DNA from: Naasia sp. SYSU D00948
GTDB lineage: Bacteria; Actinomycetota; Actinomycetes; Actinomycetales; Microbacteriaceae
DNA length: 64,000 bases
Direction of reading: 5' to 3'
Assembly (NCBI RefSeq): GCF_017916515.1
Contig: NZ_JAFMTA010000001.1
Location: 1,911,127-1,975,126, forward strand
Under the pieces are notes generated by a model. The model worked only from the letters and a program-made list of their open reading frames with translations, did no database searches and had not been told where the DNA came from. Of this stretch, positions 44,081-54,403 are shown piece by piece (position 1 is the stretch's first letter; each line of letters starts with the position of its first letter). Position numbers and translations under genes: made by a program.

Positions 44081-45172
44081 ATGCCCCGCACCATTCGCCT
44101 CGCGTCCATCCCGGGAGACGGCATCGGACCGGAGGTCGTGGCCGAGGCGCTGAAGGTGCTCGAGGCCGCGCTTCCGGAGGACCTGACGCTCGAGGTCACC
44201 GAGTTCCGGCTCGGTGCCGCCCGCTACCTGGAAACCGGCGACGTCCTGCCCGACGACGAGCTCGAGGACATCAAGTCGCACGACGCGATCCTGCTCGGCG
44301 CCGTCGGGGGAGCGCCGGGCGACCCGCGCCTGGCGGGCGCCAACATCGAGCGCGGTCTCCTGCTCAAGCTGCGGTTCGCGCTCGACCACTACGTCAACCT
44401 GCGGCCGACCGTGCTGCACCCGGGCGTCGTGACGCCGCTCGCGGACCCCGGGAACGTGGACTTCGTGGTCGTGCGCGAGGGCACCGAGGGGCCCTACGTC
44501 GGGAACGGAGGAGCGATCCGGGTCGGCACGCCCGCTGAGATCGCAACCGAGGTCAGCATCAACACCGCCTACGGCGTGGACCGCCTCGTGCGCTACGCGT
44601 TCCGCACGGCCGAGCAGCGGCGCCGCAAGCTCACCCTCGTGCACAAGACGAACGTGCTCACGTTCGCCGGCAGCCTCTGGAAGAGGACCGTCGAGGCCGT
44701 CGCGGCCGAGCATCCCGACGTCGTCGTCGACTACCTGCACGTGGACGCGGCCACGATCTTCCTCGTGACCGACCCTGCTAGATTCGACGTGATCGTCACG
44801 GACAACCTCTTCGGCGACATCCTCACCGACCTGGCCGGCGCTATCAGCGGCGGCATCGGCCTCGCCGCCTCCGGCAACATCAACCCGGACGGCGCGTACC
44901 CCTCGATGTTCGAGCCGGTTCACGGTTCCGCTCCCGACATCGCCGGGCAGCAGAAGGCGGACCCGACGGCGGCCATCCTCTCGGTCGCGCTCCTCCTCGA
45001 CCACCTCGGTCACGGGGACGCGGCCACGCGGGTGGCCACCGCGGTTACCGCCGACCTGGAAGCCCGGTCCGCCGAGCCGGCGCCGCGCCGCACCTCCGAG
45101 ACGGGGGACGCGATCGCGGCGCTCCTCCGGCCGCCCACGCCCCATTCGACCTCGTCCAGGACCGATCGATGA
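44081..45172 (+). CDS. leuB: 3-isopropylmalate dehydrogenase
   Basis: 363 residues of the isocitrate/isopropylmalate dehydrogenase family: [68 protein letters not shown] and [14 protein letters not shown]. It oxidises 3-isopropylmalate in leucine synthesis. A TAGTGT box (44039-44044) gives a ~30-nt leader. ilvE follows with a 4-nt overlap. Confidence 0.95.
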   Translation: MPRTIRLASIPGDGIGPEVVAEALKVLEAALPEDLTLEVTEFRLGAARYLETGDVLPDDELEDIKSHDAILLGAVGGAPGDPRLAGANIERGLLLKLRFALDHYVNLRPTVLHPGVVTPLADPGNVDFVVVREGTEGPYVGNGGAIRVGTPAEIATEVSINTAYGVDRLVRYAFRTAEQRRRKLTLVHKTNVLTFAGSLWKRTVEAVAAEHPDVVVDYLHVDAATIFLVTDPARFDVIVTDNLFGDILTDLAGAISGGIGLAASGNINPDGAYPSMFEPVHGSAPDIAGQQKADPTAAILSVALLLDHLGHGDAATRVATAVTADLEARSAEPAPRRTSETGDAIAALLRPPTPHSTSSRTDR

Positions 45173-46272
45173 CCGCAACGACCACGTTCCCTCTCGCCTT
45201 CACGACGACCCCCTCGCAGCGCTCCCGCGACGAGGCCGAGCGCGAGGAGATCCTCGCCGACCCCGGGTTCGGCAAGCACTTCACGGACCACATGGTGCAG
45301 ATCACGTGGACTGTGGACCGCGGCTGGCACGATGCCGAGGTCGTCCCGTACGGGCCCCTCTCCCTCGACCCGGCGGCGGCCGTGCTGCACTACGCGCAGG
45401 AGATCTTCGAGGGCCTCAAGGCGTACCGGCACGCGGACGGCTCGATCTGGGCGTTCCGCCCTGAGGCGAACGGGCTGCGCCTGCAGCGGTCGGCCCGCCG
45501 GTTGGCCCTTCCCGAGCTGTCGGTCGAGGACTTCGTCGAGTCGATCCGGCAGCTCGTCACCGTGGACAAGTCCTGGGTGCCCTCCGCCCCCGAGACGAGC
45601 CTCTATCTCCGGCCGTTCATGTACGCGAGCGAGAGCTTCCTCGGCGTCCGGCCCGCTCACAAGGTCGACTACCGCGTGATCGCGAGCCCTGCCGGGGCCT
45701 ACTTCCCCGGAGGCGTGAAGCCGGTCTCCATCTGGCTCTCCACCGGATACGCGCGAGCGGGCAAGGGCGGCATGGGCGCCGCGAAGACGGGCGGCAACTA
45801 CGCCGCGTCCCTCCTGCCGCAGGCCGAGGCGTACGAGCACGGCTGCGCGCAGGTGCTGTTCCTCGACGCCGTCGAGGGCAAGTACCTGGAGGAGCTGGGA
45901 GGCATGAACCTGTTCCTCGTGCGGCACGACGGTGTGCTCATCACGCCGGAGACGAGCGGCACCATCCTCGAGGGCATCACCCGCGAGAGCGTGATCCAGC
46001 TCGCCCGGGACCGCGGGCACGCGGTCGAGGAGCGGCCCGTCACGATCGACGAGTGGCGCGAGGGCGTCGCATCCGGCGAGATCACCGAGGTGTTCGCGTG
46101 CGGCACCGCCGCGGTGATCACGCCGATCGCGGCCCTCAAGGCGCCGGACTTCGAGATCGGCGACGCCTCGGCTCCCGCCGGCGAGCTGACGATGTCGCTC
46201 CGCGAGGAGCTCACGGACATCCAGTACGGACGCCGTCCCGACCACCACGACTGGATGACGCGGCTGGTCTGA
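45169..46272 (+). CDS. ilvE: Branched-chain amino acid aminotransferase
   Basis: 367 residues, fold type IV PLP enzyme: [33 protein letters not shown], the PLP-Lys region [26 protein letters not shown] and [14 protein letters not shown]. Final step for Val, Leu and Ile. ATG overlaps the leuB stop, so the two are coupled. Confidence 0.95.
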   Translation: MTATTTFPLAFTTTPSQRSRDEAEREEILADPGFGKHFTDHMVQITWTVDRGWHDAEVVPYGPLSLDPAAAVLHYAQEIFEGLKAYRHADGSIWAFRPEANGLRLQRSARRLALPELSVEDFVESIRQLVTVDKSWVPSAPETSLYLRPFMYASESFLGVRPAHKVDYRVIASPAGAYFPGGVKPVSIWLSTGYARAGKGGMGAAKTGGNYAASLLPQAEAYEHGCAQVLFLDAVEGKYLEELGGMNLFLVRHDGVLITPETSGTILEGITRESVIQLARDRGHAVEERPVTIDEWREGVASGEITEVFACGTAAVITPIAALKAPDFEIGDASAPAGELTMSLREELTDIQYGRRPDHHDWMTRLV

Positions 46273-46274
46273 GC

Positions 46275-47051
46275 GTGAAGGTCGCCCGGTTCAGCGTCGG
46301 AGGGGACGTCTCCTTCGGCATCCTCGACGAGGAGTCCGACGAGCTCGTCGTGCTCGCCGGCGACCCCATGTTCGCCGGCTACAAGACGACCGGCCAGCGC
46401 GTCCCGCTCGCCTCGGTGAAGCTGCTCGCGCCGGTCATCCCGCGCTCGAAGGTCGTGTGCGTCGGCCTCAACTTCGCGTCGCACAGCGACGACCTCGGCC
46501 AGGAGGCGCCGCAGGACCATCCGCTGATCTTCCTCAAGCCGAACACGTCGGTGATCGGGCCGGGGGAGCCGATCCGGATCCCGCCCGTCGAGGGGCGCAT
46601 CGTGCACGAGGGCGAGCTCGCGGTCGTGATCGGGCGCATCGCGAAGCAGGTGCCCGCGGAGCGCGCGGACGAGGTGATCTTCGGCTACACGATCGGCAAC
46701 GACGTCTCGGCGCGGGATCAGATGCTCGCCGACGGGCAGTGGGCGCGCGCGAAGGGGTACGACACGTTCTGCCCGCTGGGTCCGGTGATCGAAACCGAGC
46801 TCGATCCGTCGGGCCTCGACATCCGCACCTATGTCGACGGGGAGCCGCGGCGCAGCGGCAACACCTCGGACATGATCTTCTCGGTGCCGGACGTCATCGC
46901 GTTCGCGTCGGACGTCTGGACCCTGCTGCCGGGCGACGTCATCCTGATGGGGACCCCGTCGGGCCCCGGCGGATTCGAGCACGGCCAGACGGTCGACATC
47001 ACGATCGACGGCATCGGCACCCTCAGCAACCCGGCCCTCAACCGCGACTGA
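46275..47051 (+). CDS. Fumarylacetoacetate hydrolase family protein
   Basis: 258 residues. CVGLNFASHSDD, IVHEGELAVVIG (metal-binding Glu residues), GYTIGNDVSARD and LMGTPSGPGG are the FAH-fold catalytic and metal loops, as in acylpyruvate or 2-hydroxyhepta-2,4-dienedioate hydrolases. Exact substrate unknown. GTG 46275 is 2 nt after the ilvE stop, so it is part of that transcript, often conserved in actinobacteria. Confidence 0.88.
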   Translation: MKVARFSVGGDVSFGILDEESDELVVLAGDPMFAGYKTTGQRVPLASVKLLAPVIPRSKVVCVGLNFASHSDDLGQEAPQDHPLIFLKPNTSVIGPGEPIRIPPVEGRIVHEGELAVVIGRIAKQVPAERADEVIFGYTIGNDVSARDQMLADGQWARAKGYDTFCPLGPVIETELDPSGLDIRTYVDGEPRRSGNTSDMIFSVPDVIAFASDVWTLLPGDVILMGTPSGPGGFEHGQTVDITIDGIGTLSNPALNRD

Positions 47052-47089
47052 CGGCGGCGCCGGGCCGTCCCGTCCCTCGGCTCACCCCG

Positions 47090-47146
47090 CGACTTGCCGA
47101 AAAGTCGGGCTTCGAAGGCCCGCGCGTCCGACTTTTCGGCAAGTCG
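47090..47146. repeat. Long intergenic palindrome, family D copy 2
   Basis: A perfect 19-bp arm pair (47090-47108 with 47128-47146) around a 19-nt middle that can itself form a short GGGC/GCCC hairpin. Shares its outer CGACTTGCCG with 35744-35800. Lies between the FAH gene and gltX. Confidence 0.78.
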
Positions 47147-47187
47147 GGTGCGGCGCCCCGGCCCCGGTGACCGCTGGTCCGCGGAAC

Positions 47188-47193
47188 TAGGAT
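47188..47193 (+). promoter_or_regulatory. gltX -10 box
   Basis: TAGGAT ends 10 nt before the ATG at 47204, giving a leader of at most a few nucleotides. Confidence 0.5.
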
Positions 47194-47203
47194 CGAGGGC
47201 GGT

Positions 47204-48700
47204 ATGGCTTCCTATCCCGTCTCCTCGGCCACCGGCGCCGACATCCGCGTCCGCTTCTGCCCCTCGCCCACCGGCACCCCGCACGTCGGGCTCATCCGCA
47301 CCGCCCTGTTCAACTGGGCCTACGCCCGGCACACCGGCGGCACCTTCGTCTTCCGCATCGAGGACACCGACCCCGCGCGCGACACCGAGGAGAGCTACCA
47401 GCAGCTCATCGAGGCGCTGCGCTGGCTGAAGCTCGACTGGGACGAGGGCGTCGAGGTCGGGGGACCTCACGAGCCCTACCGCCAGTCGCGTCGATACGAC
47501 ATCTTCAACGACGTGATCGCCCGCCTCAAGGACGCGGGTCACCTCTACGAGAGCTACGCGACCGCCGAGGAGATCGAGGCGCGCAACCTCGCCGCGGGCC
47601 GGGATCCGAAGCTCGGCTACGACAACTTCGAGCGGGACCTGACCGAGGAGCAGCGCCAGGCGCACCGGGACGAGGGCCGCGTGCCGGCGCTGCGGCTGCG
47701 CGTGCCGGACGAGGAGCTGTCCTTCGACGACCTCGTCCGCGGACCGATCACCTTCCCGGCCGGCTCGTTCCCCGACTTCGTCGTCGTCCGGCCGAGCGGC
47801 GATCCCCTCTACACGCTCGTGAACCCGGTCGACGACGCGCTCATGGGCATCACGCACGTCCTCCGCGGCGAGGACCTCCTCTCCTCGACACCGCGGCAGA
47901 TCGCGCTCTACCACGCCCTGATCGACATCGGCGTCGCCACCGAGATCCCGCGCTTCGGGCACCTCCCGTACGTGATGGGCGAGGGCAACAAGAAGCTGTC
48001 CAAGCGCGACCCCGAGTCGAACCTCTTCCACCATCGCGAGCGCGGCTTCGTGCCCGAGGGACTCCTCAACTACCTCGCGCTGCTCGGCTGGTCCCTGACC
48101 CACGACCGCGACGTCTTCACGCAGGACGAGATGGTCGCCGCGTTCGATGTCGCCGACGTGAACCCGAACCCCGCCCGCTTCGACCTCAAGAAGGCGGAGG
48201 CGCTCAACGGGGACCACATCCGGATGCTCGCACCGGAGGACTTCGAGGAGCGGATCGTTCCGTACCTCGCCGGGCTCGTCGGCGACCCGCCGAGCGAGCG
48301 GGAGAGCGAGATCCTGCATGCCGCGGCGCCGCTCGTCCAGGAGCGGGTCAACCTCCTCGGCGAGGTCCGCGGGATGCTCGCGTTCCTGTTCACGCCCGAC
48401 GACCAGCTCGAGGTCGAGGCCGACGCCCTGCCCAAGCCCGACGGCCTCGCGGTGCTCGAGGCCTCGACTCCGGCACTCGCCTCGCTCGACGACTGGACCG
48501 CGGCGAGCATCGAGGCAGCGCTCCGCGCCGCGCTGATCGACGGTCTCGGGCTCAAGCCGCGCACGGCGTTCGGCCCGCTGCGCGCGGCGGTCAGCGGTCG
48601 GCGGGTCAGCCCGCCCCTGTTCGAGTCGATGGAGATCCTCGGCCGCGAGTCGACCCTGGCCCGGATCGACCGCCTCGCCCGCCGCCTGCGCGATGGCTGA
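47204..48700 (+). CDS. gltX: Glutamate-tRNA ligase
   Basis: 498 residues, class I synthetase. [19 protein letters not shown] holds the HIGH-type motif (as HVGL), [11 protein letters not shown] binds substrate, and [11 protein letters not shown] is the KMSKS-type motif. The C-terminal anticodon-binding domain is ~130 residues. Charges tRNA-Glu and, in organisms using the transamidation route, tRNA-Gln. The stop overlaps the next gene by 8 nt. Confidence 0.95.
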   Translation: MASYPVSSATGADIRVRFCPSPTGTPHVGLIRTALFNWAYARHTGGTFVFRIEDTDPARDTEESYQQLIEALRWLKLDWDEGVEVGGPHEPYRQSRRYDIFNDVIARLKDAGHLYESYATAEEIEARNLAAGRDPKLGYDNFERDLTEEQRQAHRDEGRVPALRLRVPDEELSFDDLVRGPITFPAGSFPDFVVVRPSGDPLYTLVNPVDDALMGITHVLRGEDLLSSTPRQIALYHALIDIGVATEIPRFGHLPYVMGEGNKKLSKRDPESNLFHHRERGFVPEGLLNYLALLGWSLTHDRDVFTQDEMVAAFDVADVNPNPARFDLKKAEALNGDHIRMLAPEDFEERIVPYLAGLVGDPPSERESEILHAAAPLVQERVNLLGEVRGMLAFLFTPDDQLEVEADALPKPDGLAVLEASTPALASLDDWTAASIEAALRAALIDGLGLKPRTAFGPLRAAVSGRRVSPPLFESMEILGRESTLARIDRLARRLRDG

Positions 48701-49634
48701 CCGGGACGCCGGCCCCAGCGGCTCCTCCCCGGCGGCCCCCGAGGCCGAGTACTCGGTCGTGGTGATCGGCGCCGGTCCCGCCGGCCTCGGCGCAGCCCTG
48801 AACATCGTTCGCGCCCGGCACCGGACCCTGATCCTCGACGCGAACCGGCCCCGCAACGCGGCCACGCTGCACGCGCACGGCTACCCGACCCGCGACGGCA
48901 TCTCTCCGCTCGAGCTGCGCAAGCTCGGCCGGGAGGAGCTCGAGCGGTATCCGGAGGCGGAGGTCCAGAACGGCCGCGTCGCGAGCGTCGCCCGCGACGG
49001 CGACGCCTTCCGGATCGAGGCGACGGGCGTGCGCGGGACGCCGGACCGGTCGGTCACCGCGGTGTCCGTCGTCGTCGCGACCGGACTCGTCGAGCGGCTG
49101 CCCGCCCTGCCCGGGCTGCGCGCCTTCTACGGCACGAGCGTGCACAGCTGCATCACGTGCGACGGATACGAGCACAGCGGCAAGCCGATCGCGCTGATCG
49201 GCGAGACCGACGACCTCGCCGAGCACGCACGCCTGCTCACCCGCTGGACCGACGACCTCGTGGTGTTCGGGCCGGTCGCGGAGGAGGACGAGCGGGAGCT
49301 GAGCGCCCGAGGGGTACGCGTCGAGCGCCGGCGCGCGGTCGACGTGATGGGGGACCGGACCGGCCTCACCGGGGTCCTCCTCGAGGACGGCGAGACGGTC
49401 CCGAGGTCCGCGGGCTTCGTCCGGCCGGTCTACGAGCCGGCCCTCGGGTTCCTCGACGGGCTCGGTCTGGAGTTCGACGGCGACGGCCTGCTCGTCGTCG
49501 ACGCCGACGGGCGCACCTCGGTGCCGGGCGTCTACGCGGTCGGGGATGCGGTGGTTCCGGGTCCGCAGCAGCTCATCGTCGCGGCCGGCTCGGGCGCGAA
49601 GGCGGCCGCCGCCCTGGTGCGCGACCGGCTCTGA
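48693..49634 (+). CDS. Thioredoxin-reductase-like FAD/NAD(P) oxidoreductase
   Basis: 313 residues. FAD Rossmann motif [16 protein letters not shown] (residues ~22-37), then a redox-active CITC in [14 protein letters not shown], as in low-molecular-weight thioredoxin reductases, and a C-terminal FAD motif [16 protein letters not shown]. The NADPH-domain motif is atypical ([13 protein letters not shown]). The true partner thiol protein is unknown. Overlaps gltX by 8 nt. Confidence 0.83.
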   Translation: MADRDAGPSGSSPAAPEAEYSVVVIGAGPAGLGAALNIVRARHRTLILDANRPRNAATLHAHGYPTRDGISPLELRKLGREELERYPEAEVQNGRVASVARDGDAFRIEATGVRGTPDRSVTAVSVVVATGLVERLPALPGLRAFYGTSVHSCITCDGYEHSGKPIALIGETDDLAEHARLLTRWTDDLVVFGPVAEEDERELSARGVRVERRRAVDVMGDRTGLTGVLLEDGETVPRSAGFVRPVYEPALGFLDGLGLEFDGDGLLVVDADGRTSVPGVYAVGDAVVPGPQQLIVAAGSGAKAAAALVRDRL

Positions 49635-49654
49635 CCCCGGCGGGACGGACGGGG

Positions 49655-50323
49655 CTACTCGCCCAGGCCCGCCTGTCGGGCCCGGACCGCCGCCTGCACC
49701 CGGTCCGCGACCTGCAGCTTCGAGAAGATGCTCGTCAGGTGGTTCTTCACCGTCTTGAGGCTGAGGAACAGCGTCTGCGCGATCTCGGCGTTCGTCCGCC
49801 CGTCGGCGAGCAGGTCGAGGATCTCGCGCTCACGCTCGGTGAGGTCCGGGAACGGAGAGGACGCGGGAGAGGCGGGCCCCGACATCAGGAAGCGGCGGAT
49901 GCGTCCGGCGACCCCGGCGCCGTAGACGGCCTCGCCGCGCGCGACCGAGCGCACGGCGTTCAGGAACTCGGCTCCGCCGCTGCCCTTCAGGACGTACCCT
50001 CGCGCTCCCGCCCGGAGCGCCGCGAACACGGACGCGTCGTCGTCGCTCATCGTGAGGACCAGGACCCCCATGTCGGGCCGGGCGTCGAGGAGGCGGCGGG
50101 TCGCGTCGATGCCGGAGACGCCGGGCATCACGAGGTCCATGACGACGACGTCGGGCTCCAGCGCGAGGGCCAGCTCGACCGCCTCGGCACCGTCCGCCGC
50201 CTCGCCGACGACGGTCGCGCCTCCGACGTCCTCGAGCAGCGACTTGAGCCCGTGGCGCAGCAGCGGGTGGTCGTCCACGAGGAGCACCCGCAGGGCCTGG
50301 TCCGCCATCGCATCCTCCGTCAT
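49655..50323 (-). CDS. NarL/LuxR-type response regulator
   Basis: 222 residues. Receiver domain with VLLVDDHPLLRHGL, phosphoacceptor D63 in VVMDLVMPGVSG and VLKGSGG, then a LuxR helix-turn-helix (LTEREREILDLLADGRTNAE followed by IAQTLFLSLKTVKNHLTSIF). The ATG at 50323 overlaps the kinase stop (ATGA); an alternative ATG five codons later (50308) is possible. Its target may be the divergent promoter palindrome at 52306-52327. Confidence 0.92.
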   Translation of the reverse strand: MTEDAMADQALRVLLVDDHPLLRHGLKSLLEDVGGATVVGEAADGAEAVELALALEPDVVVMDLVMPGVSGIDATRRLLDARPDMGVLVLTMSDDDASVFAALRAGARGYVLKGSGGAEFLNAVRSVARGEAVYGAGVAGRIRRFLMSGPASPASSPFPDLTEREREILDLLADGRTNAEIAQTLFLSLKTVKNHLTSIFSKLQVADRVQAAVRARQAGLGE

Positions 50324-52272
50324 CGCGCGAGCGGGAGCTCCGCCTCCACAATCGTGCCGCCTCCCGGCCGCGACGCCCGACGGAGCGCGCCGCCGAGCTC
50401 GGCCGCGCGCTCGCGCATGCTGCCGCTGCCGACGCCCTCGCGCACGGCGTCCGGGAGGCCCCGGCCGTCGTCGGCCACCGTGAGCAGGAGCCGGTCCTCC
50501 CGCGCGGCGGCGGTGATCTCGACGTCCCGCGCCTCCGCGTGCTTGAGGGCGTTCGCGAGCGCCTCCTGGACGATCCGGTAGGCCGCGACCTCGACCGCGG
50601 CGGGCAGGGGCGGCAGGGCCCCGGCAGGAGTCCGCACCGTGACGCGCGGACCGCGCTCGGGGCGGAAGGCGAGGTCCTCGAGCGCGCCGACCAGGCCGAG
50701 CTCGTCCAGGGCGGACGGACGGAGGTCATGCACCATGCGCCGCACGTCGGCCACGAGGGTCTGGGTGAGGGAGCGCACGGCGGCGATCGATGGCGCGAGC
50801 TCGGCCGGCGCCTTCGCCTCGATCACGTCGAGCCGCAGTCCGATGGCGGCGAGGCCGGGTCCGAGGCCGTCGTGGAGCTCGCGGCGCAGGTAGCGGCGCT
50901 CCTCCTCGCGGGCGGTGACGAGGCGCTCGCGGGAGGCCTGCACCTCGCGGAAGAGCCGGGACGCGGCCAGCGCGACCGCGAGGTGGCGCCCCAGGTCGGC
51001 CAGCACCGCGAGATCGGCGGGGGAGAGCGGCTCGCCGGGGGAGCGGGGGGCGGCGAGCAGCTCCCCTTCGGTGCGGCCGCCGGACGCGAGCGGGATGCGC
51101 ACGGCATCGTCCGGGACGCGGCCCGTCGCCGACACTGTCGCGCCGGACCCGTCGACGATCGCGACCCCGGGAAGCCGCAGGGTCGCCGCCACGGTCTCGG
51201 CCGCGCCGTCGAGGAGCCGGTCGGCCGCTCCGGACGCCTCTAGGCGCTGGCCGAGCTGCGCCAGGGCGGCGGCGGGGTCGCCGCGATCGCCGAACAGCAG
51301 CCTGCCGATCGCCCGCTGCACGACGTCCCGCAGGGGGGCGAACGCGACGGCGACGACCGCCGTCGCGAGCAGCTGGACGAGGACCCCCGCCTCCGCGCCG
51401 AGGAGCGTGTGGAAGGTGGCGACGACGGCGAGGTACACGGCGAGCAGGACGCCGGTGACGACGGCGTAGACGACGGTGCGCCGGACGTACACCTCGACGT
51501 CGAAGAGGCGGTGGCGGAAGATCGCGATCGCCGTCGCGATCGGCAGCAGGGGAAGGGTCAGCGCGAACAGGGTGATGCCGACCGGGGAGTGCTGGGGGAG
51601 CAGCGCGTCCGTGACGACCGAGCCGGCGAGCAGCACCACCGCGGCGAGGATCGGCGTGAGCCGGCGCCGCTGGTCCGCGTCCCGGCGCACCCGGACGACG
51701 AGGGCGGCCGCAGCGGTGACCGCCGTCGCCACGACGACCGCCGCGAAGAGCGGAGCGACCACGGTCTCGGTCGGCGCGAGTCCGACCGGGTTCGGCGTCT
51801 CGCGTCCCCAGAGCCAGATCCGGTCACGGAACATCAGCAGAACCGTGAGCGCCCCGATCGCGATGCCGAGGGCGAGCGCGACGGGGCGCCAGCGCGGGGA
51901 GGGGAGCCGGCCGTCCGGCACCAGCAGGGGCAGGAGCAGCAGCGGACCGAGCCCGAGGAAGAACACCCAGTTGCCGACCCACGCCGCGACATCGGTGCCC
52001 GGCCAGCCGAGGAGCGAGCCCTGCGCAGCGTAGCCGCCTGCGAGGGCCTGCAGGGCGAGGCCAGCGCCGCCGAGGGAGAAGAGCCAGCCGACGGGCTGAC
52101 GCGGGTTCCGAGCGGCGATCAGGGCGCCGACGATGGGGTACGTCACGCCGACGACCGCGTCGACCACGAGGTATCCGATGTCGGCGGCTCCGGAGGCGAG
52201 GGTGAGCACCACACCGGCGGCCACCGCGAGGATGCTGAGGACGGGGATCGTCCAGGGCGCGCGGGAGGGCAT
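50320..52272 (-). CDS. Membrane sensor histidine kinase (HisKA_3 type)
   Basis: 650 residues. About 8 TM helices occupy residues ~5-335, with an intervening soluble loop. A GAF-like domain (~345-450) precedes the dimerisation/phosphoacceptor helix REEERRYLRRELHDGLGPGL (H467) and a HATPase domain (ALANALKHAEARDVE, VADDGRGLP). The ATG at 52272 has a GGGAGG-like context. A longer open frame to 53367 overlaps the CPBP gene and is rejected. The signal is unknown. Forms a two-component system with the next gene. Confidence 0.9.
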   Translation of the reverse strand: MPSRAPWTIPVLSILAVAAGVVLTLASGAADIGYLVVDAVVGVTYPIVGALIAARNPRQPVGWLFSLGGAGLALQALAGGYAAQGSLLGWPGTDVAAWVGNWVFFLGLGPLLLLPLLVPDGRLPSPRWRPVALALGIAIGALTVLLMFRDRIWLWGRETPNPVGLAPTETVVAPLFAAVVVATAVTAAAALVVRVRRDADQRRRLTPILAAVVLLAGSVVTDALLPQHSPVGITLFALTLPLLPIATAIAIFRHRLFDVEVYVRRTVVYAVVTGVLLAVYLAVVATFHTLLGAEAGVLVQLLATAVVAVAFAPLRDVVQRAIGRLLFGDRGDPAAALAQLGQRLEASGAADRLLDGAAETVAATLRLPGVAIVDGSGATVSATGRVPDDAVRIPLASGGRTEGELLAAPRSPGEPLSPADLAVLADLGRHLAVALAASRLFREVQASRERLVTAREEERRYLRRELHDGLGPGLAAIGLRLDVIEAKAPAELAPSIAAVRSLTQTLVADVRRMVHDLRPSALDELGLVGALEDLAFRPERGPRVTVRTPAGALPPLPAAVEVAAYRIVQEALANALKHAEARDVEITAAAREDRLLLTVADDGRGLPDAVREGVGSGSMRERAAELGGALRRASRPGGGTIVEAELPLAR

Positions 52273-52305
52273 GCGGCCATCCTGGCGGCCGGTCCGCCGC
52301 TGCCG

Positions 52306-52327
52306 GAATAGGACCCGGGTCCTGTTC
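52306..52327. promoter_or_regulatory. 22-bp palindrome in the kinase/CPBP divergent promoter
   Basis: GAATAGGACCCGGGTCCTGTTC is a near-perfect dyad (one mismatched pair) with a perfect 14-bp core at 52310-52323. It lies between divergent starts at 52272 and 52429 and is a plausible operator for the response regulator. Confidence 0.5.
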
Positions 52328-52428
52328 GGCCTAGGACCATCGAGCGCGTGCGACCGCGCGGACGAACGGGACCCCGAGGGGACCCGGGGCTCAGGCGCAG
52401 GGACCCGCTGGCGCGCTGGACTGCCGTC

Positions 52429-53322
52429 ATGACCACTCTCGCTTCCGCTCCCACCGCGTCCCGACCGCGGCTCTCCACCCGCCGCCAGCTCGCCGTCTTC
52501 TTCGTGACCCTCGCCGCCCTCGTGCTGCCCGCCGTCGCCTACGCGGTCTCGCAGGGCATCGACCTGCGCTCCCTCGAGCAGGCTCCCGTCGGCGCGCAGC
52601 TCGCCCTGTTCGCGCAGTCCCTCGCGCCGGCTCTCGCCGCCCTCCTGACCTGGGCGGTCGGCGGCGCCGCGCCCGTCTGGGGCTTCCGGCGGATGCCGTG
52701 GCGGACGATGGGGGCCGGGTGGCTCATCGGGCTGCTCGCCGTCGGGCTCGCCTACGGCACCGCCTGGCTCCTCGACCTCGCGCCATTCTCGCCGGAGGCG
52801 CTGTCGGCGGGACTCGGGCTGCCTGCTCCCGTCGTCGCCTTGATCGGGCTGCTGCCCGGACTGATCCCGTACCTCCTGCTCGCGATGGGGGAGCAGCTCG
52901 GCTGGAGCTCCTTCCTCGTGCCCCGCCTCGCCGAGACCCGGTCGCCCGCGGTCGTCGCGGTCCTGCTCGGGCTCGCCTGGGCGTCCTTCCACCTGCCGCT
53001 GATGCTCTTCGTGCCCGGCGCCATCGCTGAGGGCGTCCCGGGGGTCCAGGCGGTCGCTCTGTTCACGGTGCAGTGCGTCGCCCTCGCCTTCCCGCTCACC
53101 TGGCTGCGCCTGCGGACCGGCAGCATCTGGCCCGTCCTGGTCCTGCACGCCACGCTCAACGCGGCCATCTACCTCGTCGCCAAGCCGGCCACCGTGCCGA
53201 CCGCCGGAGCGGCGTGGTGGCTGGGCGAGGGCGGCGTCCTGACGACGGCCGGCGTGGTCGCCGCGGTCCTCGCGACCATCCCGCTGTGGCACCGCCGACT
53301 GGAGGGGGACGCGCGCGGCTGA
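52429..53322 (+). CDS. CPBP-family intramembrane protein
   Basis: 297 residues with about 8 TM helices. Motif 1 reads MGEQLGWSSFLVPRL, where the family usually has EExGWR; motif 2 is WASFHLPLMLF and motif 3 HATLNAAIY, giving the Glu/His/His-Asn set of CPBP (CaaX protease and bacteriocin-processing) proteins. Protease activity is likely but not proven. An N-terminal basic region precedes TM1. Divergent from the two-component system, which may regulate it. Confidence 0.82.
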   Translation: MTTLASAPTASRPRLSTRRQLAVFFVTLAALVLPAVAYAVSQGIDLRSLEQAPVGAQLALFAQSLAPALAALLTWAVGGAAPVWGFRRMPWRTMGAGWLIGLLAVGLAYGTAWLLDLAPFSPEALSAGLGLPAPVVALIGLLPGLIPYLLLAMGEQLGWSSFLVPRLAETRSPAVVAVLLGLAWASFHLPLMLFVPGAIAEGVPGVQAVALFTVQCVALAFPLTWLRLRTGSIWPVLVLHATLNAAIYLVAKPATVPTAGAAWWLGEGGVLTTAGVVAAVLATIPLWHRRLEGDARG

Positions 53323-53347
53323 GCGCACGCTGCCTCTGAACTCGAAC

Positions 53348-53386
53348 CGGCCCGGAGAGTCCGCCATGTGCAGGCTCTCCGGGCCG
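53348..53386 (+). terminator. Terminator after the CPBP gene
   Basis: A perfect 12-bp stem (53348-53359 with 53375-53386) and 15-nt loop lie 26 nt after the stop codon. Confidence 0.65.
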
Positions 53387-53542
53387 CCATCGTTGCCGGC
53401 GACCGGCCGTTCATGTCGCCCTCCCCGGGACGCGCGTCCTCCTTCGCGCCCGACGCGTCAGCGGCGGTCGCCGATATGGGCTAAAGTCGTATGTCGGTCC
53501 GGGTCGCTCCGGATCCGCCTGGAAGCGCCCGAGGCGCTCCGA

Positions 53543-53614
53543 TGGGGTGTGGTGTAATTGGCAACACGGCTGATTCTGGTTCAGTTGTTCTTGGTTCGAG
53601 TCCAGGCACCCCAG
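53543..53614 (+). tRNA. tRNA-Gln (anticodon CTG)
   Basis: A 7-bp acceptor stem pairs 53543-53549 with 53607-53613. The D stem is GTGT/ACAC (53552-53555/53564-53567), the anticodon stem 53569-53573/53581-53585 and the loop TTCTGGT with anticodon CTG at 53576-53578. The T arm contains GGTTCGAGTCC. The 3' CCA is not encoded. It reads CAG codons. Confidence 0.95.
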
Positions 53615-53687
53615 CAAGCGTTCGCCCGGGAATCCGCGGCACACTGACTCCTCACGTCTCGTCTCCGGGGGCCCGAAAGGGCTCAGG

Positions 53688-53744
53688 TGAGCGGCAACGA
53701 GACCGGGTCACCCTCTTGAACCGGTCTCTTCTCGTACCCGCTCA
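53688..53744. terminator. Imperfect hairpin after tRNA-Gln
   Basis: 53688-53706 pairs with 53721-53744, with internal bulges. It falls between the tRNA and the stop codon at 53742 on the minus strand, so it could terminate both. Confidence 0.4.
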
Positions 53745-54334
53745 GACCGGTCGACGGCGCACCTGATAGCGCAGGTGAAGCACCCGGTTGCCCTGGATCA
53801 CCACGTCGGGATCCTCCAACAGGTGCTGAGCGTCGACCGATCCGAAGTAGCGCTTGCCGGACCCGAACACGACGGGCACGACGTCCATGCGCACCTCGTC
53901 GACGAGGCCCGCGGCGAGCGCCTGGCCACCGACCTCGCCCGCGGCGACCTCCACCAGGCGGTCACCCGCGAGCTCCTGCGCCTTAACCAAGGCTGCCTCG
54001 ATGCCGTCGACGAAGTGGAACGGCGCCTCCCGGTCCCACCCCTCGGGCGCCGGCCGGTGAGTCACGACGACCATGTGGTCGACGCCGCTCGGAGGCTTTC
54101 CGTCCCAGCCGTCGGTCATGTCGAAGACGTGGCGGCCGACGATCGTCGTTCCGATCTGGTCCCAGTACGCCCGGGGTGGTAGTCGTAGGACGCCTGCGAC
54201 ACCTTCAGCGCGCCGCTGTCGTCCAACGGGACGTCACCGCTGGTCAACCAGTCGAACAGCGGTCCGGGCTGGTCGTCCGCGTCGGCGGTGAATCCGTCGA
54301 CCGACACCGAGCTGTACATCACCACCTTGCCCAC
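53742..54334 (-). pseudogene. Frameshifted RibD/DHFR-like reductase gene
   Basis: The minus strand holds one DHFR-like (RibD C-terminal domain) gene in two frames. The N-terminal part (54334 down to about 54173) starts MGKVVMYSSVSVDGFTADAD and runs to SQASYDYHP. The C-terminal part runs in another frame from RAYWDQIGTTIVGRHVFDMT to the stop at 53742. Adding one C to the run of four (54173-54176 on +, GGGG) would restore a ~197-residue protein. This is either a real -1 deletion or a homopolymer sequencing error. The downstream half has its own ATG at 54119, but the fold would be incomplete. Confidence 0.75.
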
Positions 54335-54403
54335 GAGGCTCTCCTTCGTGTTGAGATGCCCCCAAGTTAGGCGCCGAGCCGGAGGATGGGGGAGCTTCTG
54401 GTC

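Noticed and set aside
53742-54119. C-terminal DHFR-like half as an independent gene
   Set aside because: It lacks the N-terminal nucleotide-binding part, which lies in another frame directly upstream, so a frameshift is the simpler reading.
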